A DNA stretch of 64,000 nt from Bifidobacterium castoris. Its GTDB lineage: Bacteria > Actinomycetota > Actinomycetes > Actinomycetales > Bifidobacteriaceae. The stretch is taken from positions 1 to 64,000 of the forward strand of contig NZ_QXGI01000002.1 of assembly GCF_003952025.1 (NCBI RefSeq), written 5' to 3'. The position numbers and the translations under genes are program-made. Within the stretch, counting starts at the first letter, position 1, and every line of letters starts with the position of its first letter. Of the stretch, positions 35,837-45,162 are shown in pieces. Under the pieces are notes generated by a model that was not told the DNA's origin, ran no database searches, and saw only the letters and a program-made list of their open reading frames with translations.

Positions 35837-38800
35837 GTTCTTCCGTAGGCCGCAATTCGCTGATCATGGCTTCCGGCACGGCCGCGTCCCGCATCACCGG
35901 CCAGATCCGCACGATCCTGCTCGCAGCGGCGATCGGCACGACCGGTCTGGCGGCGAACGCGTACCAGGCCGGCTCGATGATCCCGCAGGTTATCTACACG
36001 CTCGTCTCCGGCGGCATCTTCAACGCCGTGCTCGTGCCGCACATCGTGCGCACGCTGCACAGCGACAACGCCGAGGAGCAACTCAACAAGATCGTCACCT
36101 TCGCCGTCACATTGCTGCTCGGCGTCACCGTGTTGATGGCCGCGCTCACGCCGTGGATCACGCGGCTATACGTCAGCGGCAGCCCCGAGCTGATCAGCCT
36201 GACATGCGCGTTCACGCTCTGGTGCACGCCGCAGATCTTCTTCTACGGCCTGTACACGGTGCTCGGCCAGATCCTCGCCGTGAAGAACAAGTTCGGCGCC
36301 TATGCGTGGAGTTCGGTCGGCGCGAACCTCATCAGCTGTCTCGGCTTCGTCCTGTTCATCGTGCTCTACGGCAACCATGCGACGTCGTCCGCCGGCGAGT
36401 GGACGACGTCGAAGATCGTGCTGACGGCCGGCATGTGGACGCTCGGCGTCACGTTCCAGGCGCTGATCCTGTTCGTGCCGCTGCTGCGTGCCGGCTTCCG
36501 CTTCCGGCCGCGCTTCGGCGTGCGCGGCATCGGCCTGCGCACGATGGGGCCGATCGCCGCATGGAGCATGGGCATCGTCGCCATCGACCAGATCGCCAAC
36601 ATCGTCATCACGCGCATCCTGACGAGCGCGCCGGGCCTCGCCGAACAGACGATGCATCTCAGCGAGTTCGACGTCGCCGGCAACGCGACTTACCAGAACG
36701 CGTACACAATCTACATCCTGCCGTATTCGCTCATCGCCGTCTCGGTCGCCACGGCGATCTTCCCGCAGATCGCGTCGGCGATCGCCGACGACGACATCGA
36801 ACGCGCCCGCGGCGACCTGAGCGGCGCGCTGCGCACGGTCGGCGCGATCATGTTCCTGTTCACGGCCTTCTTCCTCGTCATGCCGCTCGCGATCACGCGC
36901 GCGCTGCTGCCGACCGTCTCCGTCAACCAGGCGATCCTTATCTGCGGGCCGCTGATGGGCCTGTGTGCATGCCTGCCGCTGGCGAGCGCGTACCTGATCA
37001 TCCAACGCACGTTCTACGCCTTCGAGGACGGCCGTTCCCCGTTCATCTTCATGGCGATCATGTATGCGCTGCAACTGACGGCATGCCTGCTGTGCACGCG
37101 CCTGCTGCCACCGACCGACTGGGCGGCCGCCGTCGGCCTGTGCGCCTCGGCAAGCTACCTGCTGTCCTTCATCCCGCTCGTGCACATGCTGCGCAGGCGT
37201 TTCGACGGCTCGCTCGACGGCCGGCGCATCGCGCTCACCTACGCCAAGGCCTTCGCGGCGATGGTCGTGAGCGTCGTCATCGGCTTCGCGCTGCAGCGTC
37301 CGGTCTACCATCTGCTGCACGTCAACGACCCGTCGAGCGCCGGCGTCGTCGGCTGGCTGCAGTCGGTCGGCGCGGCGGCGCTGCTGTTCGTCGTCATCGT
37401 CGCCGTCTATCTGGCCGTGCTGTGGGTGCTGCGTTGCGAGGAGCTCACGCAGGGCGTCGCTGCGCTGCGCCGCCGTCTTTCCCGCCGCGCAGCGCCCGCC
37501 GACGCCGAAGCGCCCGCGTCGGCGCTCGTCGACGCCGTCGACGGCGAGGAACGCGCCTACGACGCCGCCCATGGCCTCGCCGCCGATGACGACGACAGCA
37601 CGCGCGTCATCCCCGAGCTGAGCCGCATCGCGCCGGCGGTGCCGATCGACGAGCTCGCGCAGCTCGATCCTCCGGTGCCGGCGGGACTGGCCGAACCGCC
37701 GGTTGCGCTGGCCGCCGACGAGCCGCGCACGCCGGCGCCGACGACCACCTCGGACAGTAGAATGACGGTGCACACATCCGCACGCTCTTATGAATCAGGG
37801 GTGACCATGAAGCCTCATCTGGGAGATACGATTCTCAACCGCTACACGCTCGTATCGCCATTGCGTGAAGAGGCCGGCCTGCAGGTGTGGAAGTCGAACG
37901 ACCGCGTCCTGTCACGCGACTGCCAGCTGTTCATCGTCAACAACCGTGCCGTCCTGTCGAGCACGAACGCGCTAGCCGGCACGCTCGCCGCGTCGCGCGA
38001 CCCGCGTTTCACGCAGGTCATCCAGCTGCAGCACGACGGTGACATCGCCGTCATCCTCACCCGGCTCGACGGCGGCGTCTCGATCAGTGAATACATGCGC
38101 GACGACGGTCCCGGCGCGCCGCCGCTCAGCTATGAGGCGATGCGCACGATCATCGGCGAGACGATGGACGCGATCCGCTTCCTGCACAAGGACCGACTGA
38201 CGCACCGCGCATTGTCGACCGACACGGTGCGCCTGACGCGCAACGGCGTCCAGCTCGCCGACACCCCGGTGAGCGCCGCGCTCGCCGACACGGCGAACAC
38301 GCCGGCCTCATACAACGACGAACGCCGCGCGATCCGTCAGCTCGCCGGCGTCCTCTACGGCATGCTCACCCGCACGCCGTCGACGATGCATCCGCGCTTC
38401 TCCCTCGACAAGCTGCCGCAGGCCGCGCCTATCGAGTTCCGCCTCATCGTCAAGCGCGGCCTCGAGCTGAACGAGGGCGACAAGCCGACGGTGCCGCTTG
38501 TGACGATGGCCGAGATGGACGCGCTGCTCGGCGCGCGCAAGCCGCTGCATGCGCTGACGCGCCATGATCTGCGCCTGACCGGCGCCGACGGCGAATGCTC
38601 GATCGTGCGCGCGATGATCCAGCCGGCGCTGCCCGGCGACATCCTCCCGATCCCCGATTCGATGGTCTCGTCGCAGACAATGCCGTCGATGATGTTCCCG
38701 GCACAGCAGCTGGACCCGGAGTCGCTCGCCGAGCTCGAGGAGGAGCCCGAGGAGACGGACGAGGACGCCGGCGACGAGGCGGCCGCACGCTCGTTCAAGG

Positions 38801-39792
38801 CGTTGTGGAACAAGAGCAAGGCGATCATGGGCGGCACCGACGAGACGGCCACGAAGATCCCGGAAATCTCGCCGAACAACGCGACCGAGATGTTCACGGC
38901 CTTCGATCCGAACGCCGTCCAGGAGACGCCGATGACGCCGTCGCGCATGACGGTGCCGATCGACGTGTCCTCGATGCGCGACGGCACGGTCGACGCGTCC
39001 TCGTCGACCGGCCATCTGCCGGCGATCGACGAGGACGGCAACATCGTGCCCGACGGCTCGCAGTCGCAGCGCGAACTGCGCGAGGAGCGCGAGGACATCG
39101 ACGCGACCTACGTCATGGGCGCGCCGGCGCTGCCGCCGAGCTTCGCGCCGCAGGAGCGTCCGAAGACGCAGCCGACGTCGAGCTTCGCCGAGCCGAAGCC
39201 GAAGAAAGGCAGGAAGCGCGCCGCCATCATCGTATGCGTGATCGCCATCTTCGTCGCGCTCGGCTTCGCCGTGCACAGCATCGCGACGAGCGGATCGCTG
39301 TTCGGCTTCGGCCGGCAGGACACGACGTACTGGCCGGACTCCGACCTGTCCAACGTCCCCTTCGGCGAGCGCAGCGGCGGCGACGTGAAGACGCCGGAGG
39401 CGTCGAACCGGCAGACCGAGACGCCGGAGCCGACGCAGACGCCGTCGAAGGCGCCGAACAACACCGCATACCCGGTCTCCTCGCAGCAGTTCCTCGACCG
39501 TCCGGCGGGGCAGCAGGGCTATGGCTACTATCTGCATCTGCAGAACAAGGAGAACGTCGATCGCCTCGTCATCAAGATCCAGTCGTCCGGCGGCAAGGGC
39601 GTCGTCTACGCGAACGCGGCTGCCGACAACCCGACCGGCGGCGAGAAGATGGCCGAGTTCACCTTCGCCGAGGGCGGCACGACGGAGGTCAAGTTCTCGA
39701 AGCCGATCGAGACGCAGGACATCATCATGTGGGTGCCGCTCGACAGCCTTCCCGGCAACCAGCTGTACATCGACTCGGTGCAGGCGTTCTAG
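35833..39792 (+). CDS. murJ: MurJ lipid II flippase fused to a pseudokinase and an extracellular domain
   Basis: 1,319 residues. Residues 1 to about 545 form the 14-segment MurJ/MviN flippase (opening NSLIMASGTAASRITGQIR). A linker follows, then a cytoplasmic kinase fold from about 665 to 910. In it the VAIK-type Lys is lost (CQLFIV), HRD reads HRALSTDT, and DFG reads LADT, so it should be catalytically dead. A single membrane segment lies at about 1128-1151, and a beta-rich C-terminal domain at about 1215-1319. This is the Rv3910 layout, in which the phosphorylated pseudokinase recruits an FHA protein to control peptidoglycan synthesis. An internal ATG at 37807 (residue 659) has AGGGGTGA and an upstream TAGAAT, so the pseudokinase part may also be made separately. 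Confidence 0.9.
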   Translation: MSSSVGRNSLIMASGTAASRITGQIRTILLAAAIGTTGLAANAYQAGSMIPQVIYTLVSGGIFNAVLVPHIVRTLHSDNAEEQLNKIVTFAVTLLLGVTVLMAALTPWITRLYVSGSPELISLTCAFTLWCTPQIFFYGLYTVLGQILAVKNKFGAYAWSSVGANLISCLGFVLFIVLYGNHATSSAGEWTTSKIVLTAGMWTLGVTFQALILFVPLLRAGFRFRPRFGVRGIGLRTMGPIAAWSMGIVAIDQIANIVITRILTSAPGLAEQTMHLSEFDVAGNATYQNAYTIYILPYSLIAVSVATAIFPQIASAIADDDIERARGDLSGALRTVGAIMFLFTAFFLVMPLAITRALLPTVSVNQAILICGPLMGLCACLPLASAYLIIQRTFYAFEDGRSPFIFMAIMYALQLTACLLCTRLLPPTDWAAAVGLCASASYLLSFIPLVHMLRRRFDGSLDGRRIALTYAKAFAAMVVSVVIGFALQRPVYHLLHVNDPSSAGVVGWLQSVGAAALLFVVIVAVYLAVLWVLRCEELTQGVAALRRRLSRRAAPADAEAPASALVDAVDGEERAYDAAHGLAADDDDSTRVIPELSRIAPAVPIDELAQLDPPVPAGLAEPPVALAADEPRTPAPTTTSDSRMTVHTSARSYESGVTMKPHLGDTILNRYTLVSPLREEAGLQVWKSNDRVLSRDCQLFIVNNRAVLSSTNALAGTLAASRDPRFTQVIQLQHDGDIAVILTRLDGGVSISEYMRDDGPGAPPLSYEAMRTIIGETMDAIRFLHKDRLTHRALSTDTVRLTRNGVQLADTPVSAALADTANTPASYNDERRAIRQLAGVLYGMLTRTPSTMHPRFSLDKLPQAAPIEFRLIVKRGLELNEGDKPTVPLVTMAEMDALLGARKPLHALTRHDLRLTGADGECSIVRAMIQPALPGDILPIPDSMVSSQTMPSMMFPAQQLDPESLAELEEEPEETDEDAGDEAAARSFKALWNKSKAIMGGTDETATKIPEISPNNATEMFTAFDPNAVQETPMTPSRMTVPIDVSSMRDGTVDASSSTGHLPAIDEDGNIVPDGSQSQRELREEREDIDATYVMGAPALPPSFAPQERPKTQPTSSFAEPKPKKGRKRAAIIVCVIAIFVALGFAVHSIATSGSLFGFGRQDTTYWPDSDLSNVPFGERSGGDVKTPEASNRQTETPEPTQTPSKAPNNTAYPVSSQQFLDRPAGQQGYGYYLHLQNKENVDRLVIKIQSSGGKGVVYANAAADNPTGGEKMAEFTFAEGGTTEVKFSKPIETQDIIMWVPLDSLPGNQLYIDSVQAF

Positions 39793-39807
39793 GACCCCTG
39801 CACCGTC

Positions 39808-39853
39808 AACGCGGCGGGTCACGCGGCAATGGCCGCATGACCCGCCGCGTTTG
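39808..39853 (+). terminator. Hairpin terminator after murJ
   Basis: The stem AACGCGGCGGGTCA/TGACCCGCCGCGTT (14 bp) carries a small inner stem and ends in TTT. It lies 16 bases after the murJ stop. Confidence 0.75.
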
Positions 39854-39927
39854 CGCGACACGGGCCGCGACCATGTGCCCAGAGAGATACGCCGAAATAA
39901 TCGACGGGGCGCATATATTGTGAAGGC

Positions 39928-40878
39928 ATGAGTGAAATTCGCGACGTCATCATCATCGGTTCCGGCCCCGCGGGCTACACGGCGGCCATCTATCTGGGAC
40001 GGGCGGGACTGAGGCCCCTTGTCATCGCGGGCGCGCTCACGCCGGGCGGCCAGCTCGTCAACACGACGGAGGTCGAGAACTTCCCCGGCTTCCCCGACGG
40101 CGTGCTCGGCCCCGACCTGATGGAGTCGATGCAGCGTCAGGCGGAGCGCTTCGACGCCGAACTCGTCTACGACGACGTCGAATCGGTCGAACTCGACGAG
40201 ACGGTCAAGACGGTGCGCTGCAGCGGCGGCGACGTCTACCGCACGCGCGCCGTCATAGTGGCCACCGGCTCGTACTACCGCCATCTCGACGTGCCCGGCG
40301 AGGAGGAGTACGCCGGCCGCGGCGTCTCGTACTGCGCGACCTGCGACGGCTTCTTCTTCCGCGGCAAGCCGATCGTCGTCGTCGGCGGCGGCGACTCGGC
40401 GATGGAGGAGGCCGGGTTCCTGAGCCGTTTCGGCTCGTCGGTGACGTTGCTGCACCGGCGCGACCAGTTCCGCGCGTCGCGGATCATGGTCGACCGTACG
40501 TTGGCGAACCCGGCGATCGACGTGATGACGAACACCGTCGTCACGGGCATCAACGGCGACGGCAAGGCAGTCACGTCGGTCAGCGTGCGCGACGTGAGCA
40601 CCGGCGAGGAGCGCGAGCTCGACGCGAACGGCGTGTTCATCGCGGCCGGGCAGATTCCGCAGACCGCGTTCCTCGGCGGCGCGCTGGCGCTCGATGACCA
40701 CGGCTACATCATCGTCGACGGCGCGGGCACGCGCACGAACGTGCCGGGCGTATTCGCGGCCGGCGACTGCGCGGATCCGGTCTACCAGCAGGCGATCAGC
40801 GCCGCCGGCACCGGCTGCCGCGCGGCGATCGACGTGCAGATGTATCTTGAATCGCTCATCGAGGAGGCCGGCGCCTGA
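39928..40878 (+). CDS. trxB: Thioredoxin reductase
   Basis: 316 residues. An FAD enzyme that passes electrons from NADPH to thioredoxin. The FAD site is IIIGSGPAGYTAA (8-20), the redox pair is Cys136-Ala-Thr-Cys139 in YCATCDG, the NADPH site is VVGGGDSAMEEA, and the second FAD site is FAAGDCADP. No thioredoxin gene follows, unlike many Actinobacteria. TATATT lies eight bases before the ATG with only GAAGG in the gap, so the transcript may be leaderless or nearly so. A strong hairpin follows the gene. Confidence 0.93.
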   Translation: MSEIRDVIIIGSGPAGYTAAIYLGRAGLRPLVIAGALTPGGQLVNTTEVENFPGFPDGVLGPDLMESMQRQAERFDAELVYDDVESVELDETVKTVRCSGGDVYRTRAVIVATGSYYRHLDVPGEEEYAGRGVSYCATCDGFFFRGKPIVVVGGGDSAMEEAGFLSRFGSSVTLLHRRDQFRASRIMVDRTLANPAIDVMTNTVVTGINGDGKAVTSVSVRDVSTGEERELDANGVFIAAGQIPQTAFLGGALALDDHGYIIVDGAGTRTNVPGVFAAGDCADPVYQQAISAAGTGCRAAIDVQMYLESLIEEAGA

Positions 40879-40903
40879 GCCGTCAGCCACTGTCAGCGAT
40901 ATG

Positions 40904-40947
40904 CAAGGGGGCATGCGAACCCCGATTCCGGTTCGCATGCCCCCTTG
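40904..40947. terminator. Bidirectional hairpin between trxB and parB
   Basis: A perfect 18-bp stem (CAAGGGGGCATGCGAACC) with an eight-base loop lies between convergent stops at 40878 and 40992. There is no clear U-run on either side. Confidence 0.75.
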
Positions 40948-40991
40948 TGTAGACGCAGCAACGCTGCGCCGGGATCATTCGACGGCCGTCG

Positions 40992-42350
40992 TCACTGCGG
41001 ATCAAGCAGCCCGATGATGCGTTCCATCTCCTCGGGCGACGAGAACACGATCTCGATGCGGCCGTGCTTCTCCGATCCCTTGATCGAGACCTTCGTGCCG
41101 TAGCGCTGTTCGAGGCTGACCTGGATCGGCGAGCCGGCCCACGGATTGTGCTTGTTCGTCTTCGGCTTCTTCGGATGGTCGCTCGCCTGCATCGAGACGA
41201 TCTCCTCGACGCTGCGCACGCTCAGGCCTTCGTCGACGATGCGCTTGGCGAGCGCCTCCATCGACGCGGCGTCCGGCAGCCCGAGCAACGCACGCGCGTG
41301 TCCCGCGGAGATCCTGCCGGAGGCGACCGTCTTCTGCACGCTCGCCGGAAGATTCATCAGGCGCAGCGTATTCGCGATCTGCGGACGCGACTTCGAGACG
41401 GAACGCGCGAGCTGCATCTGCGTGAGGCCGAACTCGTCGATCATCTGCTGATAGGCGGCCGCCTCCTCGAGCGGGTTGAGCGCGACGCGGTGCAGGTTCT
41501 CGAGCAGCGCGTCACGCAGCATGTAGTCGTCGGCCGTCGTCTTGACGATCGCCGGGATCTTCGTCAGTCCGGCGATCTGCGACGCGCGCCAGCGGCGCTC
41601 CCCCATGATGAGCTCGTATTCGCTGTCCATGCGGTCGGCGAAGGGATCGCCGGTCGACTGCTTCGGCTGCGCATGAGCGGCGCGGATCTGCTCGGCCGGG
41701 CGTTTGCGCACGACGATCGGCTGCAGCACGCCGACTTCCTTGATCGATTCGGACAGCTCACGCAGTTCCTCGTCGTTGAAGACGGTCCGCGGCTGATGCA
41801 GGTTCGGCCCGATCTGCGTGACCTCGAGCTCGACGAGGTAGCCGCCCTCGACCGGCTTGAGGCCGTCCTCGGCCGCCTCCTTGCGCGCATCGGCGTCGCT
41901 CTTCGCGATGACCGGCGTGCCGTCGAAGAACATGTCGCTCGGATGCGCCATGTCGCCGATCGCCGGCATCGCCGCGCGCTTCGGCGCCGACGTCGCCGTG
42001 GTCTGGGTGTCCGCATCGTCGGCGCCGCCCTGCGCCGGCGGACGGTGCTCAGCGGCCTCCGGCTGCAGCGTCATCGGCGCGGCGAGCTTCGAGACGGTTG
42101 CGCCGTGACGCGTCATCGCGCCCATCGACGGGATCGTCGAGCTCAGCGGGGAGACCGGCGCGCTCGGCTGGTCGCCCGTGACGGGCTGCGCCGGCGCGGT
42201 GGCCTGCGTCTTCTTCTTGGGCGCCGGCTTCGGCGTCTTCGCCGCCTTCTTCGGCTGTTCGGGCGGCGTCACCGGCGCCGCGGGCTGTTCGCCCGGCAGC
42301 GAGGGGAACAGCGCACCGAGTCCTCGACCCAAACGTGATTTCGATGCCAT
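40992..42350 (-). CDS. parB: Chromosome-partitioning protein ParB (Spo0J)
   Basis: 452 residues. The N-terminus SRLGRGLGALFP is the ParA-interacting tip. About 130 low-complexity Pro/Ala-rich residues precede the ParB CTPase domain (LEVTQIGPNLHQPRTVF, then MGERRWRASQIAG). A helix-turn-helix that reads parS follows (QMLARSVSKSRPQIANTLRL type), then a C-terminal dimerisation domain. ParB loads on parS and clamps DNA near the origin. The long linker makes it larger than the usual 280-330 residues. GAGGAG overlaps the parA stop and one base separates the genes. Confidence 0.94.
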   Translation of the reverse strand: MASKSRLGRGLGALFPSLPGEQPAAPVTPPEQPKKAAKTPKPAPKKKTQATAPAQPVTGDQPSAPVSPLSSTIPSMGAMTRHGATVSKLAAPMTLQPEAAEHRPPAQGGADDADTQTTATSAPKRAAMPAIGDMAHPSDMFFDGTPVIAKSDADARKEAAEDGLKPVEGGYLVELEVTQIGPNLHQPRTVFNDEELRELSESIKEVGVLQPIVVRKRPAEQIRAAHAQPKQSTGDPFADRMDSEYELIMGERRWRASQIAGLTKIPAIVKTTADDYMLRDALLENLHRVALNPLEEAAAYQQMIDEFGLTQMQLARSVSKSRPQIANTLRLMNLPASVQKTVASGRISAGHARALLGLPDAASMEALAKRIVDEGLSVRSVEEIVSMQASDHPKKPKTNKHNPWAGSPIQVSLEQRYGTKVSIKGSEKHGRIEIVFSSPEEMERIIGLLDPQ

Positions 42351-42351
42351 G

Positions 42352-43323
42352 TCACTCCTCGTTTCTTCTCGATGCGATGGTCTCCAGCACCACGGCCGAC
42401 CGGTTGTTGATTTCGAGCGCGGCCTCGCGGTACGCGATCGCGCCCATGCCGCGCGGATCGTAGCTGACGACGGTCTGCGCGAAGCTCGGCGCCTCCGAGA
42501 TCTTGACGGTGCGCGGGATCGTCGTGTCGAGCACGATGCTCGGATAGTGCGTCTTCACTTCCTCGTACACCTCGCGGCTGAGCAACGTGCGGCGGTCGAA
42601 CATCGTCACGAGCATCGTCGAGACGAGCAGCTCGGGGTTGAAGTTCGACTGGACGAGGCCGATCGTGTTGATGAGCTGGCCGAGGCCTTCGAGCGCGTAG
42701 TATTCGGCCTGGATCGGGATGAGCATCTCGGAGACCGCGCACATCGCGTTGATGACGAGCAGGCCGAGGCTCGGCGGGCAGTCGACGAAGACGTAGTCGT
42801 AGTGCACGTCGCTGTCGGCGAGGAAATCGTCGAGCGCGTGGCGCATCAGGTTGTTGCGGTCGGGCATGTCGGCGAGCTCGAGGTCGGCGCCGCTCAGGTC
42901 GATCGACGCGGGCACGATGTGCAGCGTCTCGTAGTCGGGGCAGGTCTGCATGACGTCCGCGATCGTCGCGCGGCCTTCGATGACGTCGTAGACCGACGGG
43001 TCGCCGGAGTTGTGCTTCGCGCCGAGCGCCGTCGACGCGTTGCCCTGCGGATCCATATCGACGACGAGCACATTCATGCCCGTCTGCGCGAACGCGGCGG
43101 CCACGTTGACGGCCGTGCTCGTCTTGCCGACGCCGCCCTTCTGATTGGCTACGGCGATGCGACGCGTGCGCGCCGGACGCTTGAATTCCGCGGCGTTGAT
43201 GCGTTCGTAGCGCGTGGACTCGTCGGCGATCTGCGAGCCGACGCCGGAGTCGCTGCCTTTGAAAATACGCGCCAGCGTCTCCGTGGTGCTTTCCATGCCG
43301 GGGATGTTCCCTTGATCTGTCAC
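42352..43323 (-). CDS. parA: Chromosome-partitioning ATPase ParA (Soj)
   Basis: 323 residues. A Walker-type ATPase that forms the gradient moving ParB-parS complexes. The deviant Walker A is KGGVGKTS, with DMDPQGNAS and VDCPPSLG as further motifs. About 50 residues precede the usual start, as in other Actinobacteria. The start codon is GTG 43323 with AGGAGG 10 bases upstream. That site sits in the inverted repeat GAGGACAGTCCTC, which could partly mask it; ATG at 43296 is an alternative. DnaA boxes lie just upstream. Confidence 0.94.
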   Translation of the reverse strand: MTDQGNIPGMESTTETLARIFKGSDSGVGSQIADESTRYERINAAEFKRPARTRRIAVANQKGGVGKTSTAVNVAAAFAQTGMNVLVVDMDPQGNASTALGAKHNSGDPSVYDVIEGRATIADVMQTCPDYETLHIVPASIDLSGADLELADMPDRNNLMRHALDDFLADSDVHYDYVFVDCPPSLGLLVINAMCAVSEMLIPIQAEYYALEGLGQLINTIGLVQSNFNPELLVSTMLVTMFDRRTLLSREVYEEVKTHYPSIVLDTTIPRTVKISEAPSFAQTVVSYDPRGMGAIAYREAALEINNRSAVVLETIASRRNEE

Positions 43324-43401
43324 GAGGACTGTCCTCCTAGTTGAGTCGCAGTGTCTTCAAGTCTGTGTATCCGTATGGACAGGGCGCCCGCCCGGTCCCG
43401 T

Positions 43402-43552
43402 TGTGGATAACCTGTGGATGATTGTGGATAACTTCCGTATCCCCACACCGTGTTCACTGCGAAATCGTTGATATACAAGCTTTTCTTGGCACCCAAGTTA
43501 TCCACATCGGCATTGTGGATAACTTTCCCGCATGGACAAGCGGTGTGGATAA
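43402..43552. promoter_or_regulatory. Cluster of DnaA boxes between parA and rsmG
   Basis: Five exact DnaA boxes (TTATCCACA or its complement) occur at 43402-43410, 43424-43432, 43498-43506, 43514-43522 and 43544-43552, plus a near match at 43413-43421. Four exact boxes point one way and one the other. No gene lies in 43324-43553. The cluster could be part of the origin, a DnaA-titrating site, or a DnaA-controlled parAB promoter. Confidence 0.85.
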
Positions 43553-43553
43553 C

Positions 43554-44327
43554 CTACCGTTTCGCCGTCTTTTTGCCCGTCGCCTTCTTGTTGATGATTA
43601 CGACCCTCGTATCCTCGAGGCCGTCGGCGACAGGCGCCGTCACGACCCGCGGCCGCACGCCGCCGTACTGGGCGATCACCTTGCGCGCCTTGTCGATCTC
43701 GGCCTGCGCCGAACGTCCCTTGAGCGCGATGAGCTCACCGCCGGGCTCGACGAGCGGCAACGTCCAACCGGCGAGCTTCGTCAGCGGCGCGACGGCGCGG
43801 CAGGTCACGGCGGCGAAGGGATGACGGATCGTCTCACGCACCCCGTCGGGAACGACGACCGAGGCCTTGACATGGCGTTTCGCCGCCGGCTGGCGTTCGT
43901 CGAGCGCGGCGATCACCTCCTCGGCGCGCGCACGGACGACGACCACGTTCCGCAGACCCATCGCCTCGACGCATTCGCCAAGCCATTCGCAGCGGCGCTC
44001 CATCGGCTCGACGAGCGTGAATACGCGGTCGGGCAGCATCGCGGCCGCAACGAGCCCCGGGAAGCCGCCGCCACTGCCGATGTCGGCGACGGTCTTGAAC
44101 TGCCGCCTCTCTGTCGCCTCGCGGACGAACGGGACGATCGCCGCCGAATTGAGCAGATGCCGCTCCCACAGGATGCCCACGTCGCGCGGACCGATGAGCC
44201 CCCTCGGCTCACCCTCCTGTGCAAGTTTCCCGTGAAACACCTTCAGCGCGTCCAGCGCATCGCCGAAGACGCCCTCAAGCACCGGTGAATCGGCGAGCTG
44301 GTCGTCGGTATGGATCTCGTCACTCAT
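43554..44327 (-). CDS. rsmG: 16S rRNA (guanine-N7)-methyltransferase G
   Basis: 257 residues. RsmG (GidB) methylates N7 of G527 in 16S rRNA; its loss gives low-level streptomycin resistance. Motifs include [17 protein letters not shown], the SAM site [16 protein letters not shown] and [14 protein letters not shown]. The start is ATG 44327 (MSDEIHTDD), since the upstream extension has no family match; AGGATGG is the only ribosome-like site. The tail ends in Lys/Arg-rich [12 protein letters not shown] parS-like site lies inside the gene. Confidence 0.92.
   Translation of the reverse strand: MSDEIHTDDQLADSPVLEGVFGDALDALKVFHGKLAQEGEPRGLIGPRDVGILWERHLLNSAAIVPFVREATERRQFKTVADIGSGGGFPGLVAAAMLPDRVFTLVEPMERRCEWLGECVEAMGLRNVVVVRARAEEVIAALDERQPAAKRHVKASVVVPDGVRETIRHPFAAVTCRAVAPLTKLAGWTLPLVEPGGELIALKGRSAQAEIDKARKVIAQYGGVRPRVVTAPVADGLEDTRVVIINKKATGKKTAKR
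44224..44239. promoter_or_regulatory. parS-like site within rsmG
   Basis: AGTTTCCCGTGAAACA matches the parS consensus TGTTTCACGTGAAACA at 14 of 16 positions. It is close to parAB, where functional parS sites usually cluster. Confidence 0.55.
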
Positions 44328-44380
44328 AACGCACCATCCTATACCGTTTCCACATGCAACATCGCCGTTCCCCCACACTT

Positions 44381-44417
44381 TTCTTCACGTGAAACTATCA
44401 ATCCACCACGTGAAACA
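44381..44417. promoter_or_regulatory. Two further parS-like half-palindromic sites
   Basis: TTCTTCACGTGAAACT (44381-44396, 13 of 16 to consensus) and TCCACCACGTGAAACA (44402-44417, 12 of 16) share the core CACGTGAAAC and are 21 bases apart. They lie between the divergent rsmG and HAD genes. Confidence 0.45.
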
Positions 44418-44504
44418 CCCTTCGGCATATTTCCGCCTTCCTTCACGCGGTAGTCTGGTAGGCGATTCAGGGACAATTACGGAAACAGGAAAGCCGAGGA
44501 GACC

Positions 44505-45119
44505 ATGCCGATCACCGATGTCGTATTCGACTACTGCGGAGTGCTGCTGGACTGGCGCCCCGAACTGACGATGGAGGGGCTCGTGCCTACGCCGGTCATC
44601 CGGCGCGTGCTCGACCGGGCCGACCCCTACGGCTTCTGGCACTACGACCTGATGAGCGACCTCGGCTGGAGCCCCGAACAGGTCCTCGCCGACTTCCGCC
44701 GCCACCATCCGCACGACGACGACCTCAATGAGGCGATGCGCCTGTACTTCGCGAACTATCGGCGCGCCTTCGCCGGCATGATCGCCGGGATGCCTGCCCT
44801 GCTGCACGAGCTCGACGGGCGCGGCTGCCGGCTGTGGGGGCTGACGAACTTCAGCACTCCCTTCGTCACGCTCGCACATGCCGAATTCCCGGCGATGCAT
44901 CTGCTCCGCGGCACAATCGTCTCCTCCCAGGAGCGCTGCGCGAAGCCGGATCCGAAGATCTACACGATCGCGATCGGACGTTTCGGGCTCCGGCCCGGGC
45001 AGACGATGTTCTTCGACGACAAGTTCGAGAACGCGCGCGCCGCGACCGAGGTCGGCATGCGCGGCGTGCGGTTCATCGACGCCGACCAGGCGCTGCAGGC
45101 CGTGCGTGACGCGGACTGA
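44505..45119 (+). CDS. HAD-superfamily hydrolase
   Basis: 204 residues, a haloacid-dehalogenase-type phosphatase with a helical cap (class IA). Motif I is VFDYCGVLLDW, in which the usual second Asp of DxD is replaced by Cys or Gly, as in YihX-like members. Motif II is LTNFS, motif III the Lys of CAKPDPKIY, and motif IV MFFDDKFEN. The substrate is unknown. GAGGAG lies 4 bases before the ATG. It lies between the parS-like sites and a 28-bp palindrome, and no partner gene suggests a pathway. Confidence 0.85.
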   Translation: MPITDVVFDYCGVLLDWRPELTMEGLVPTPVIRRVLDRADPYGFWHYDLMSDLGWSPEQVLADFRRHHPHDDDLNEAMRLYFANYRRAFAGMIAGMPALLHELDGRGCRLWGLTNFSTPFVTLAHAEFPAMHLLRGTIVSSQERCAKPDPKIYTIAIGRFGLRPGQTMFFDDKFENARAATEVGMRGVRFIDADQALQAVRDAD

Positions 45120-45162
45120 GGCGCCGGCACAGGGCGATCCGCGTCCTGCGACATGCGGGAAG

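Noticed and set aside
37807-39792. Treating the pseudokinase half as a separate gene
   Set aside because: It is in frame with MurJ without an intervening stop, and the fused layout is known from Rv3910. The internal start is noted as a possibility only.
38308-40938. 876-codon minus-strand frame across murJ and trxB
   Set aside because: It crosses two well-supported genes and a terminator and has shadow composition.
43306-43340. GAGGACAGTCCTC before parA as a regulatory hairpin
   Set aside because: The palindrome leaves almost no loop and would be weak as RNA; mentioned with parA but not claimed as a regulatory element.
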